From positions 1 through 26,997 of the forward strand of contig JBNPEA010000090.1 in the NCBI GenBank assembly GCA_051117315.1: 26,997 nt of DNA, read 5' to 3'. The notes under the pieces were generated by a model. It had not been told where the DNA came from. It worked only from the letters and a program-made list of their open reading frames with translations, and ran no database searches. This DNA is from Salinarimonas sp051117315 (GTDB lineage Bacteria > Pseudomonadota > Alphaproteobacteria > Rhizobiales > Beijerinckiaceae). Shown here piece after piece: positions 1 to 12,304 of the stretch (positions are counted from its first letter, which is position 1; every line of letters begins with the position of its first letter). The position numbers were made by a program, and so were the translations under genes.

Positions 1-1025
1 CCCATCCCGTGTCCGCTGCCCACGAGTGCGGGCTGTCCGCGCACGCTGCCGAGGGCGGCCTCAAGGCCATCATCGCCATCCAGTCCACACGCCTCGGCGT
101 CGCCGCCGGGGGCTGCCGCAGGTGGCCCTACGCGAGCGACGACGAGGCGCTCGCCGACGCCCTGCGGCTGTCGCGGGGCATGACCTACAAGAACGCCGTC
201 GCGGGGCTCGATCTCGGCGGCGGCAAGTCGGTCATCATCGCCGACCCGCGCACGCAGAAGACGCCCGCGCTGCTGCGCGCCTTCGGGCGGGCGGTGGATG
301 CGCTCGGCGGCCTCTACACCACGGCGGAGGATGTCGGCATCAGCGTCGAGGACATGGAGATCGTGCGCGAGGCGACCCCGCACGTGGCCGGCCTCGTCAG
401 CGGGGCGCATGCCTCCGGCGATCCCTCGCCGGTGACGGCGCGGGGCGTGTTCGAGGGCATGCGCCGGGCGCTCGCGGTCGCCACCGGCTCCGACGACCTC
501 GCCGGCCGCACGGTCGCGGTGCAAGGTCTCGGCCATGTCGGGCGCCACCTGTGCGCGCTGCTGCACGCCGCCGGCGCGCGCCTCGTCGTCTCCGACATCG
601 ATGCCGCCCGGCTCGCGGACGCCGAGCGCAGCTTCGATGCCCGCGCGGTCGCGCCCGGAGAGATCGCCGCGGTGGAGGCCGACGTCTTCGCGCCCTGCGC
701 CCTCGGCGGGGTGCTCGACGACGCGGCGATCCCGCGGCTGAAGGCCCGCATCGTCGCCGGCGCGGCCAACAACCAGCTGGCCCGGGCCGAGCACGCCGAG
801 GCGCTGCACGCCCGCGGCATCCTCTACGTTCCCGACTTCGCGCTCAATGCGGGCGGCATCATCAACGTCGCCCGCGAGATCGAGGGGCGCACGGACGCGC
901 GCTGGCTCGAGGAGCGGCTCTCCGCCATGGTCGGCAACATCGAGGCGATCCTGCGCGAGGCGCAGGCGCAGGACGTCTCCCCGCACGGCGTCGCCGAGGC
1001 CTTCGCGCGGCGGCGGCTGGCGTGA
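1..1025 (+). CDS. Leu/Glu/Phe/Val-type amino-acid dehydrogenase, 5' end cut by window
   Basis: This is an NAD-dependent oxidative deaminase of the Glu/Leu/Phe/Val dehydrogenase family, most like leucine dehydrogenase. Numbered from the GTG at 9, the visible part shows the substrate/catalytic region MTYKNA (Lys61) and LGGGKS (Lys73, the expected catalytic lysine), then the Rossmann motif GLGHVG at 173-178. The open frame continues upstream of the GTG into the window edge: codons 3-8 read His-Pro, as in the family's N-terminal F-D-H-P segment. I therefore treat the gene as 5'-partial by perhaps 10-20 residues and do not accept the GTG as the start. The stop is TGA at 1023-1025. A branched-chain amino acid or phenylalanine is a likely substrate, but specificity cannot be read reliably from the sequence. 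No functional link to the following glucan genes is apparent. Confidence 0.88.
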   Translation, partial: HPVSAAHECGLSAHAAEGGLKAIIAIQSTRLGVAAGGCRRWPYASDDEALADALRLSRGMTYKNAVAGLDLGGGKSVIIADPRTQKTPALLRAFGRAVDALGGLYTTAEDVGISVEDMEIVREATPHVAGLVSGAHASGDPSPVTARGVFEGMRRALAVATGSDDLAGRTVAVQGLGHVGRHLCALLHAAGARLVVSDIDAARLADAERSFDARAVAPGEIAAVEADVFAPCALGGVLDDAAIPRLKARIVAGAANNQLARAEHAEALHARGILYVPDFALNAGGIINVAREIEGRTDARWLEERLSAMVGNIEAILREAQAQDVSPHGVAEAFARRRLA

Positions 1026-1278
1026 GAAGAAGCGGCGACGGCGCCGGTTGCGGGCTTGCGCCGCCCCCGCGCTCTTGCTTAGCTTCCCCCGACATCGTGG
1101 GAACCCGCGCCTAACGGGCGGGTTGACCCGCCGCCGGAGAGCCCGCATCCGCCGGGCTCGCGATACGTGACTCGACGGGCGAGACGCGGGGCGGACCGGC
1201 CGCCCATTCCCTGATGCGCGCGCGGTCCTCGCGCGCGTTCGAGAAACCGACGCACGACGTGACCAGACGCGAGGGACG
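1026..1278. other. Intergenic region upstream of glgE
   Basis: This 253-bp non-coding gap is the longest in the window. It holds a weak hairpin just after the dehydrogenase stop (CGGCGC at 1039-1044 with GCGCCG at 1058-1063) with no T-run, an EcfG-like promoter (1100-1124, listed separately), a hairpin overlapping that promoter (GGCGGGT at 1117-1123 with ACCCGCC at 1126-1132), and an alternating GC inverted repeat at about 1217-1237. I see no small ORF with a convincing ribosome binding site. Confidence 0.6.
1100..1124 (+). promoter_or_regulatory. EcfG (general stress sigma factor)-like promoter for glgE operon
   Basis: GGAAC at 1100-1104, a 17-nt spacer and GTT at 1122-1124 match the GGAAC-N16/17-GTT pattern of promoters read by sigma-EcfG in the PhyR/NepR general stress response of alphaproteobacteria. 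The -10 is preceded by G, where C is more usual. The predicted transcript would carry a leader of roughly 150 nt before glgE. A perfect 7-bp inverted repeat (1117-1132) overlaps the -10 element. Trehalose synthesis genes are established members of this regulon in several Rhizobiales, which fits the context. Confidence 0.5.
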
Positions 1279-4200
1279 ATGGCCGAAACCCCCATCCTGA
1301 AGGCGCCACGCATCTATTACATGCACCATCGGCTGGTCGGGCCGCTCGGGCGCTTCGCCGACCACTTCGACCGGGTCCGTCGCCTGGGCTTCGACCACGT
1401 CCTGCTGTCGCCGATCTACGCGCCCGGTCGCGCCGGCGACGTGTTCTTCCCGGCCGATCACGAGGCGGCCCACCCCGCGCTGGAGACGGACTACGGCGCC
1501 CACGACGTGATTCGCTGGCTCGTCGACGAGGCGGGCGAGCGCGGCCTCGCGCTGATGCTCGACATGGCGCCGCAGAGCTTCGCGCTCGAGCATCCCTTCG
1601 TCGAGGCGGCGCCGGACTGCTTCACCGTGCGCCGCGAGACGCCGATGGGCATCGTCGACCCGCGGCATCCGGCGAGCCCGCAGGGCACGGCGATGTCGCG
1701 GATCGCGGACGAGTGCGGCGAGCGGCTGGCGCAGTTCTGGGCGCCGAAGCTCGCGGCCTACGCCGAGCTCGGCGTCGCCGGCTACCGCGCCCTCAAGCCG
1801 GCTGCGCCGACGGCGCGGCTCTGGGGCCGGCTGATGGCGGCCGCGCGCGACGTCAAGCGAGACACGCGGTTCATCGCCGACACGACCGGCGTGCCGCGGC
1901 CCGACGTGTTCGGCCTGCGCGGCGTCGGCTTCGACCACACGCTCGATTCCCTCGCCTGGTGGGACTACCGCGCCACCTGGTTCCTGGAGGAGCACGACGC
2001 GCTCGCCTCCATCGCCCCGCCGATCGCGACCGTGGAGGCGCCGTTCTCGACGCGGCTCGCCGAGCGGGTGCGCGACAATCGCGGGCTTCGCCCGGCCTAC
2101 GACCGCGCGCTACACGCCGCGGCGGCGCTCGGCTGCGGGCTGCTCGCGCCGATGGGCGTCGAGGTCGCCGCGCGCCGCCCGATGGACGCCGTCGTCTCCA
2201 CGCCGGAGGACTACGACCGCGCCGCGGCGGAGGCGCCGTTCGACCTCACGGGCATGGTCGAGCGGGTGAACCGCCTCGTCGAGACGACGCCGCTCCTGCG
2301 TGACACGCCGCTGCTGCGTCCGCTCACGGGTCCCTCGGCCCGCGTCACCGGCTTCCTGCGCACGGCGCGCGATCCGCGCATCGCCGAGGCGGCGCTCCTC
2401 GTCGCCATCAACCCGGACCTCTACGAGCCGAACGACGTCTTCGCCGCCAAGCTGCGCGGCCAGATGGGCGGCGCCTTCGGCAGCTTCGCGCCGGTCGAGG
2501 CCGGGGCCTCGGACGTCACGGCCTCTGCCGGGGACCTGATCGCGCTGCATCCGGGCGAGGCCTTCGTCGCCGAGGCCTCCCGCGCCGCGCCGGTCAAGGT
2601 CGGCCGCCAGCCGGGCAAGCGCGCCGTCACCACCGCCGCGACGAAATGGCCGCGCATCTTCGTCGACAACCTCGCGCCGTCCGTCGACGAGGGGCGCTAC
2701 GCGGTCAAGCGCGTCGTCGGCGACGCGATGGTCGTCGCGGCGGACGCGCTGATGGACGGGCACGAGGTGCTCGGCGTCGAGCTGCAATGGCGCGCCGTCG
2801 ACGAGCAGGACTGGCGGCGCGCACCGATGGAGCCCATCGGCAACGACCGTTTCCAGGGCATGCTCTTCCTCGAGCGCATGGGCCGGCACGAGTACGTCGT
2901 CGAGGCATGGCACGACGTCTACCAGACCTTCTGCCGCGACCTGACGAAGAAGTTCGACGCCAAGGTCGACTACCAGCTCGACCTGATCGAGGGCCGCCAG
3001 CATCTCGAGGCGGCGCACAAGGGGGGCTCGGGCGAGCTCGCCTCCGGCCTCGAGGAGATCCTCGCGCGGTTCGACCGGGCCGAGGGCGACGAGCGGGTGC
3101 ACGTGCTGCTCTCGCCGCAGGCGCGGGCGCTGATGCGGACGGCCGACCCGCGGCCCCACGCCGCGAGGAGCCACGTGCAGCCGATCGAGGCCGACCGGAC
3201 GCAGGCGCATTTCGCCAGCTGGTACGAGCTCTTCCCGCGCTCGATGAGTGGCGACCCCGCGCGTCACGGCACGCTGCGCGACGTCATTCCCGAGCTGCCG
3301 CGCGTGCGCGACATGGGGTTCGACGTGCTCTACTTCCCGCCGATCCACCCGATCGGCAAGAAGAACCGCAAGGGCAAGAACAACACCCTCACGCCGAGCC
3401 CCGAGGATCCGGGCTCGCCCTACGCCATCGGCTCGCCCGAGGGCGGCCACGACGCGCTGCACCCGGAGCTCGGCACGTTCGAGGACTTCCGCGCCCTGCG
3501 CGCGGCGGCGGAGGAGCACGGGCTCGAGATCGCCCTCGACTTCGCCATCCAGTGCTCGCCGGACCACCCGTGGCTGAAGGAGCATCCGGGCTGGTTCGAC
3601 TACCGGCCGGACGGCTCGATCAAGTACGCCGAGAACCCGCCGAAGAAGTACGAGGACATCGTCAACGTCGACTTCTACAAGCCGGAATCGATCCCGGACC
3701 TGTGGACGACGTTGCGCGACGTCGTGCTGTTCTGGTGCAAGGAGGGGGTGCGCACCTTCCGCGTCGACAATCCTCACACCAAGCCCTTGCCGTTCTGGCA
3801 ATGGATGATCGCCGACGTGAAGGCGCAGTACCCGGATGCGATCTTCCTGTCGGAGGCCTTCACCCGGCCGAAGATGATGTACGGGCTGGCCAAGCTCGGC
3901 TTCACCCAGTCCTACACCTACTTCACCTGGCGCAACACCAAGTTCGAGCTGCAGTCCTATTTCGAGGAGCTGGCGAACGAGGCGCCGAAGGACTTCTTCC
4001 GACCGAACCTGTTCGTCAACACGCCGGACATCAACCCCTACTACCTCCAGAGCTGCGGCCGCGCCGGCTTCCTGGTGCGGGCCTGCCTCGCGGCGACGCT
4101 CGGCGGGCTGTGGGGCGTGTATTCCGGCTTCGAGGTGCTCGAGGGCGAGCCGATCCCCGGCAAGGAAGAGTACAAGAACTCCGAGAAGTACGAGATCAAG

Positions 4201-4587
4201 GCGCGCGACGTCTCCATGCCCGGCAACATCGTCGCCGACATCACGCGGCTCAACCGCATCCGGCGCGCGAACCCGGCGCTGCACACGCACACCAACACGC
4301 GCTTCTACAACGCCTTCAACGACGAGATCCTGTACTGGGGCAAGCCCTCGCGCGAGGGTGACGACATGCTCCTCGTCATGGTGAACCTCAATCCGCACGT
4401 GGCGAACGCCTGCGACTTCGAGATCCCGCTGTGGGAGTTCGGCCTGCCAGACGACGGCGCCGTCATGGTCGACGACCTCGTCGCCGACCGCGCCTTCGTC
4501 TGGCACGGCAAGACGCAGCACATCCGCCTCGACCCGTTCGAGTATCCCTTCGTCATCTGGCGTATCCGACCGCATCAGGGGGCCTGA
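1279..4587 (+). CDS. glgE: Alpha-1,4-glucan:maltose-1-phosphate maltosyltransferase GlgE with extra N-terminal amylase-like module
   Basis: GlgE extends alpha-1,4-glucans with maltosyl units from maltose-1-phosphate. The product is 1102 aa, against about 660-700 aa for classical GlgE. Residues about 457-600 form the usual GlgE N-terminal domain (starting WPRIFVDN). The GH13 barrel begins near SWYELFPRS (647-655), with nucleophile Asp830 in RVDNPHTK, acid/base Glu859 in LSEAFTRPK, and Asp917 in NTPDINPYY. Residues 1 to about 450 form a second amylase-like module that has lost its catalytic residues: GVAGYRALK (165-173) lies where GFRxD is expected. The ATG at 1279 follows GAGGGA at 1271-1276, close to the start codon. 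Only one base separates this gene from treS. From memory, long GlgEs of this kind occur in other Rhizobiales. I am sure of the C-terminal function; the role of the N-terminal module is unknown. Confidence 0.95.
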   Translation: MAETPILKAPRIYYMHHRLVGPLGRFADHFDRVRRLGFDHVLLSPIYAPGRAGDVFFPADHEAAHPALETDYGAHDVIRWLVDEAGERGLALMLDMAPQSFALEHPFVEAAPDCFTVRRETPMGIVDPRHPASPQGTAMSRIADECGERLAQFWAPKLAAYAELGVAGYRALKPAAPTARLWGRLMAAARDVKRDTRFIADTTGVPRPDVFGLRGVGFDHTLDSLAWWDYRATWFLEEHDALASIAPPIATVEAPFSTRLAERVRDNRGLRPAYDRALHAAAALGCGLLAPMGVEVAARRPMDAVVSTPEDYDRAAAEAPFDLTGMVERVNRLVETTPLLRDTPLLRPLTGPSARVTGFLRTARDPRIAEAALLVAINPDLYEPNDVFAAKLRGQMGGAFGSFAPVEAGASDVTASAGDLIALHPGEAFVAEASRAAPVKVGRQPGKRAVTTAATKWPRIFVDNLAPSVDEGRYAVKRVVGDAMVVAADALMDGHEVLGVELQWRAVDEQDWRRAPMEPIGNDRFQGMLFLERMGRHEYVVEAWHDVYQTFCRDLTKKFDAKVDYQLDLIEGRQHLEAAHKGGSGELASGLEEILARFDRAEGDERVHVLLSPQARALMRTADPRPHAARSHVQPIEADRTQAHFASWYELFPRSMSGDPARHGTLRDVIPELPRVRDMGFDVLYFPPIHPIGKKNRKGKNNTLTPSPEDPGSPYAIGSPEGGHDALHPELGTFEDFRALRAAAEEHGLEIALDFAIQCSPDHPWLKEHPGWFDYRPDGSIKYAENPPKKYEDIVNVDFYKPESIPDLWTTLRDVVLFWCKEGVRTFRVDNPHTKPLPFWQWMIADVKAQYPDAIFLSEAFTRPKMMYGLAKLGFTQSYTYFTWRNTKFELQSYFEELANEAPKDFFRPNLFVNTPDINPYYLQSCGRAGFLVRACLAATLGGLWGVYSGFEVLEGEPIPGKEEYKNSEKYEIKARDVSMPGNIVADITRLNRIRRANPALHTHTNTRFYNAFNDEILYWGKPSREGDDMLLVMVNLNPHVANACDFEIPLWEFGLPDDGAVMVDDLVADRAFVWHGKTQHIRLDPFEYPFVIWRIRPHQGA

Positions 4588-4588
4588 C

Positions 4589-7872
<3,284 letters not shown>

Positions 7873-7873
<1 letters not shown>

Positions 7874-10083
7874 TGACCCAAGCGACCACGCACGCGCCGG
7901 AGATCGAGGGCGTCGAGGCCGCGGCGATGGAGGCGCTCGCCGGGCGCCTCACCGATCCGTTCGCCTTCCTCGGCATGCACGACACGGGACAGGGTCCCGC
8001 GGTCCGGGCCTTCCTGCCCGGCGCGGAGGCGGTCGAGGTCGTCTCGCGCGAGAACGGCGAGACCCTCGGGCGCCTGAACGAGGTGCGCGAGGGCCTCTAC
8101 GCCGGTCTCGTGAGCCGCCGCGAGCGCTACACGCTGCGCATCACCTGGCCGGGCACGGTCCAGGAGACGGAGGACCCGTACGCCTTCGGGCTGGTGCTCG
8201 GCGACCTCGACCTGCACCTGTTCTCGGAGGGCGCGCACTGGGATCTCGCCGAGCGCTTCGGCGCGCAGCCGATGGAGCACGAGGGCGTCTCCGGCGTCGC
8301 CTTCTCCGTCTGGGCGCCGAATGCCCGGCGCGTCTCGGTGATCGGCGACTTCAACTCCTGGGACGGCCGGCGCCACGCCATGCGGCTGCGCCACTCCGCC
8401 GGGATCTGGGAGCTGTTCGTGCCGCGCATCGGCCCGGGCGAGCGCTACAAGTACGAGATCGTCGGCAAGCACGGCGAGACGCTGACGCCCAAGGCCGACC
8501 CGCTGGCGCGGCGCACCGAGACGCCGCCGGCGACCGCCTCCATCGTCGCCGCGCCCCACGCCTTCCGCTGGACGGACGAGGAGTGGATGGCAAAGCGCGG
8601 CGCGCGCCAGGCCCCGGCGAAGCCGATGGCCGTCTACGAGGTGCATCCCGCCTCCTGGCTGCGGCCGGAGGGCGAGCCGCAGGGCACGCTCGATTGGGAC
8701 CAGCTCATCGACACGCTGATCCCCTACGTCGCCGATCTCGGCTTCACGCATATCGAGCTGATGCCGATCATGGAGCATCCGTTCGGCGGCTCCTGGGGTT
8801 ACCAGCCGCTGTCGCTGTTCGCGCCGTCGGCGCGCTACGGCACGCCGGAAGGCTTCGCGCGCTTCGTCGACGCCTGCCACCGCGCCGAGCTCGGCGTCAT
8901 CCTCGACTGGGTGCCCGCCCATTTCCCGACCGACCCCCACGGCCTCGCGCGCTTCGACGGCACGGCGCTCTACGAGCACGAGGACCCGCGCGAGGGCTAC
9001 CACCACGACTGGAACACCTACATCTACAACATGGGCCGCCAGGAGGTGCAGGGCTTCCTCATCGCCTCGGCCCTGTGGTGGACGGAGACGTTCCACATCG
9101 ACGCGCTGCGCGTCGACGCGGTCGCCTCGATGCTCTACCGCGACTATTCGCGCGAGCACGACCAGTGGATCCCCAACCGCTTCGGCGGGCGCGAGAACCT
9201 CGAGTCGATCGACTTCCTCAAGCGCATGAACCAGATCGTGCAGGAGCGCGCGCCCGGCGCCATCACGATCGCGGAGGAATCGACCGCCTTCCCGGGCGTG
9301 TCGCAGCCGGTTTCGCAGGGCGGGCTCGGCTTCTCCTACAAGTGGAACATGGGCTGGATGCACGATACGCTGCACTACATCCAGCGCGAGCCGCTGTATC
9401 GCTCCTTCCATCACAACGAGCTCACCTTCGGGCTGGTCTACGCCTTCTCGGAGAAGTTCGTGCTGCCGATCTCCCACGACGAGGTCGTGCACGGCAAGGG
9501 CTCGCTGATCGGCAAGATGCCGGGCGACGAGTGGCAGAAGCTCGCCAACCTGCGCGCCTATTTCGGCTTCATGTGGACCCATCCCGGCAAGAAGCTGCTC
9601 TTCATGGGCTGCGAGATCGGCCAGCATCGCGAGTGGAACCACGACGGCGAGATCGAGTGGGCGCTCCTGCAGAACCACAGCCATGCCGGCCTGCAGATGC
9701 TGGTGCGCGACCTCAACAAGCTCTACGCCCGCGAGCCGGCGCTGTTCACCACGGACGCCGAGCCCTCCGGCTTCGAGTGGATCGTCGGCGACGACGCGCA
9801 GAACTCGGTCTTCGCCTACCTGCGGCGCGGGACCGGTGACGGCAAGCCGCTGCTCGTCGTGCTCAACATGACCCCGGTTCCGCGCCACGAGTACCGCATC
9901 GGCGTTCCCGAGGGCGGTACCTGGAGCGAGATCCTCAACACCGACGCGCAGATCTACGGCGGGACCAACCTCGGCAATGCCGGGGCGGTCCGCACGGAAG
10001 CTATTCCGGCGCACGGGCGGAGCCATTCGGTCGGCATCACGTTACCACCGCTCGCGGCGGTCGTCTTCCGCCATCAGGCCTGA
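7873..10083 (+). CDS. glgB: 1,4-alpha-glucan branching enzyme GlgB
   Basis: GlgB introduces alpha-1,6 branches into the glucan made by GlgE. The product is 736 aa, the usual length for a two-domain N-terminus type. An N1 domain starts near TDPFAFLGMH, followed by a CBM48 module (VWAPNARRVSVIGDFNSW) and the GH13 barrel. Catalytic residues are Asp415 (ALRVDAVAS), Glu468 (IAEESTAFPG) and Asp536 (ISHDEVVHGK), each offset by ten from E. coli GlgB Asp405/Glu458/Asp526. The ATG start overlaps the treS stop as TGATG; a longer upstream reading of the frame would only cover treS coding sequence and is not credible. glgX follows after 7 bp. A glgE-treS/mak-glgB order is the signature of the GlgE pathway. 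Confidence 0.97.
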
Positions 10084-10090
10084 GGAATCC

Positions 10091-12205
10091 ATGCCCCTTC
10101 TCCCCGACCGGCTCTCTCCCGGCTCCGCCTACCCGCTCGGCGCGACCTGGGACGGTCTCGGCGTGAACTTCGCCGTGTTCTCCGCGCATGCCGAGCGCAT
10201 GGAGCTGTGCCTGTTCGACCCCACGGGCCGGCGGGAGGTCGCGCGCTACGACCTGCCCGAATGGACCGACGAGGTCTGGCACGGCTACCTGCCGCACGTG
10301 AAGCCGGGGATGCTCTACGGCTTTCGCGCGCACGGGCCCTACGAGCCTCTGCAAGGGCATCGGTTCAACCCCAACAAGCTGCTCGTCGACCCCTACGCCA
10401 AGGCGCTCCACGGCGAGACGCGCTGGACGGACGCGATGTTCGGCTACCGCGTCCTCTCCCCGCGCGGCGATCTCTCCTTCGATCGCCGCGACAGCGCGCC
10501 CGCGGTGCCCAAGGCGGTGGTCGTCGACGACTCGTTCTCGTGGGGGGACGACCGGGCGCCGAACGTGCCCTGGTCGGAGACGGTGATCTACGAGGCACAC
10601 GTGAAGGGGCTCACCAAGCTCCTCGACGACGTGCGCATCCCCGAGCGCGGCACCTATTCCGCGCTCGCCCATCCCGCCGTGATCGAGCATCTCAAGCGGC
10701 TCGGCGTCACCTCGCTCGAGCTCCTGCCGATCCACGCTTTCCTGCAGGATCGCTTCCTGCAGGAGAAGGGACTGACGAACTACTGGGGCTACAACACGCT
10801 CTCGTTCTTCGCCCCTGAGCCGCGCTACACCATGCCGGGCGGGGACAACAACGACCTGCGCATCGCCATCCGCCGCCTGCACGCGGCGGGCATCGAGGTG
10901 ATCCTCGACGTCGTCTACAATCACACCTGCGAGGGCGGCGAGCTCGGCCCGACCATCTCCTGGCGCGGCCTCGACAACGCGAGCTACTACCGCCTCCTGC
11001 CCGACAACCCGCGCCACTGCATCAACGACACGGGCACCGGCAACACCGTGAACCTGTCGAACGCACGCGTCCTGCAGATGGTGATGGACAGCCTGCGCTA
11101 CTGGGCGACGTCCTACCGCGTCGACGGCTTCCGCTTCGACCTCGGCGTCACGCTCGGGCGCGAGCCGCACGGCTTCGACCCCGGCGCGGGATTCTTCGAC
11201 GCTCTGCGGCAGGACCCGATCCTGTCGCGCAAGAAGCTGATCTCGGAGCCCTGGGACATCGGGCCCGGCGGCTACCAGCTCGGCCACCATCCGCCGTCCT
11301 TCGCGGAGTGGAACGACCGCTACCGCGACGGGGTGCGGCGCTACTGGCGCGGCGACGGGGGCCTGCGCTCCGACCTCGCGGCGCGGCTGTCGGGCTCCGG
11401 CGACCTGTTCGACCGGCGCGCCCGCCGGCCCTGGGCCTCGGTGAACTTCATCGCCGCGCACGACGGCTATACGCTCGCCGACATCGTCTCCTACGAGGAG
11501 AAGCACAACGAGGCCAATGGCGAGGACAATCGCGACGGTCATTCCGAGAACTACTCGCGCAACTGGGGCGTGGAGGGGCCGACGGACGATCCCGAGATCC
11601 TCGCCGTGCGCACGCGGGTGATGCGCTCGCTGCTCACCACCGTCTTCGCGGCGCTCGGCACGCCGATGATCCTCGCGGGCGACGAGTTCGGGCGCTCGCA
11701 GGGCGGCAACAACAACGCCTATGCCCAGGACAACGAGATCTCCTGGCTGGACTGGAGCGTCGCGCGCTCGGACGCCGGCGAGGCGCTCGCCGCCTTCACC
11801 GGGCGGCTCGCCGCGATCCGGCGCGAGCATCCGATCATCCGCTGCCGACGCTTCCTCTACGGCCAGGAGATCGCCGAGGGCATCCGCGATCTCGATTGGT
11901 TCGACGAGAACGGCGGCACGCCCTCGCCGGAGGACTGGAACGACTACGAGAAGCGCGCCCTCGTCATGCGCCGGGCGATGCGGCGCGAGGACGGCGGCAT
12001 CGAGATCGTCGCCTTCCTGCTCAACGGCTCGGACGAGACGATCCGCTTCACGCTTCCGGGGCCGGCGAACGGCTGGCGGCTGTTGATCGATTCCGCCGAT
12101 CCCGATCGCGCCGAGGAGAGCCTCGGCGAGCCCGCCTACGAGGTGCTCGACCGCGCCGCGGTGCTCGTCGCCGCGACGATCATGCCCGAGGAGGGCGGGG
12201 GATGA
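10091..12205 (+). CDS. glgX: Glycogen debranching enzyme GlgX (isoamylase type)
   Basis: GlgX hydrolyses alpha-1,6 branch points of glycogen, preferring short side chains, and yields linear malto-oligosaccharides for MalQ and TreY. The 704-aa product has a CBM48-type N-terminus (GVNFAVFSAHAERMELCLFD) and an isoamylase-family GH13 barrel with the region-I motif DVVYNHTCEG, nucleophile Asp350 (GFRFDLGV), acid/base Glu386 (ISEPWDIGPGGYQLG) and Asp458 (IAAHDGYTLAD). The start is ATG 10091, with TGAGGAA at 10081-10087 serving both as the glgB stop and the ribosome binding site. It is the last gene of the tight glgE-treS-glgB-glgX run; a strong hairpin follows directly. An isoamylase TreX role, as in TreX-TreY-TreZ systems, is an equivalent description. 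Confidence 0.96.
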   Translation: MPLLPDRLSPGSAYPLGATWDGLGVNFAVFSAHAERMELCLFDPTGRREVARYDLPEWTDEVWHGYLPHVKPGMLYGFRAHGPYEPLQGHRFNPNKLLVDPYAKALHGETRWTDAMFGYRVLSPRGDLSFDRRDSAPAVPKAVVVDDSFSWGDDRAPNVPWSETVIYEAHVKGLTKLLDDVRIPERGTYSALAHPAVIEHLKRLGVTSLELLPIHAFLQDRFLQEKGLTNYWGYNTLSFFAPEPRYTMPGGDNNDLRIAIRRLHAAGIEVILDVVYNHTCEGGELGPTISWRGLDNASYYRLLPDNPRHCINDTGTGNTVNLSNARVLQMVMDSLRYWATSYRVDGFRFDLGVTLGREPHGFDPGAGFFDALRQDPILSRKKLISEPWDIGPGGYQLGHHPPSFAEWNDRYRDGVRRYWRGDGGLRSDLAARLSGSGDLFDRRARRPWASVNFIAAHDGYTLADIVSYEEKHNEANGEDNRDGHSENYSRNWGVEGPTDDPEILAVRTRVMRSLLTTVFAALGTPMILAGDEFGRSQGGNNNAYAQDNEISWLDWSVARSDAGEALAAFTGRLAAIRREHPIIRCRRFLYGQEIAEGIRDLDWFDENGGTPSPEDWNDYEKRALVMRRAMRREDGGIEIVAFLLNGSDETIRFTLPGPANGWRLLIDSADPDRAEESLGEPAYEVLDRAAVLVAATIMPEEGGG

Positions 12206-12217
12206 GCGCGCGAAGCC

Positions 12218-12260
12218 GCCGCACCCGCCTTCTCCCCTGAGGGGAGGAGGCGGGTGCGGC
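12218..12260. terminator. Long hairpin between glgX and treZ
   Basis: A 12-bp perfect arm pair (12218-12229 with 12249-12260, GCCGCACCCGCC and its complement) continues through T-A and T-G pairs into CTCCCC/GGGGAG (12232-12237 with 12241-12246), closing on a TGA loop. That makes about 20 bp of stem, followed by only GTTTG and no long T-run. It lies 13 bp after the glgX stop. It may be a terminator, an mRNA 3'-end stabiliser, or a dispersed palindrome; its CTCCCC/GGGGAG core resembles the element between malQ and treY. Confidence 0.6.
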
Positions 12261-12304
12261 GTTTGCATGTAGGCTGACCCGAACTCTCGACGAGGACAGG
12301 ATCC

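Noticed and set aside
1039..1063. Hairpin after the dehydrogenase stop as a terminator
   Set aside because: The stem is only 6 bp, the loop long and there is no T-run; mentioned in the intergenic note but not called.
1216..1237. Alternating GC inverted repeat upstream of glgE
   Set aside because: A simple GCGCGCG run folds on itself by chance in this base composition; no other feature supports a site.
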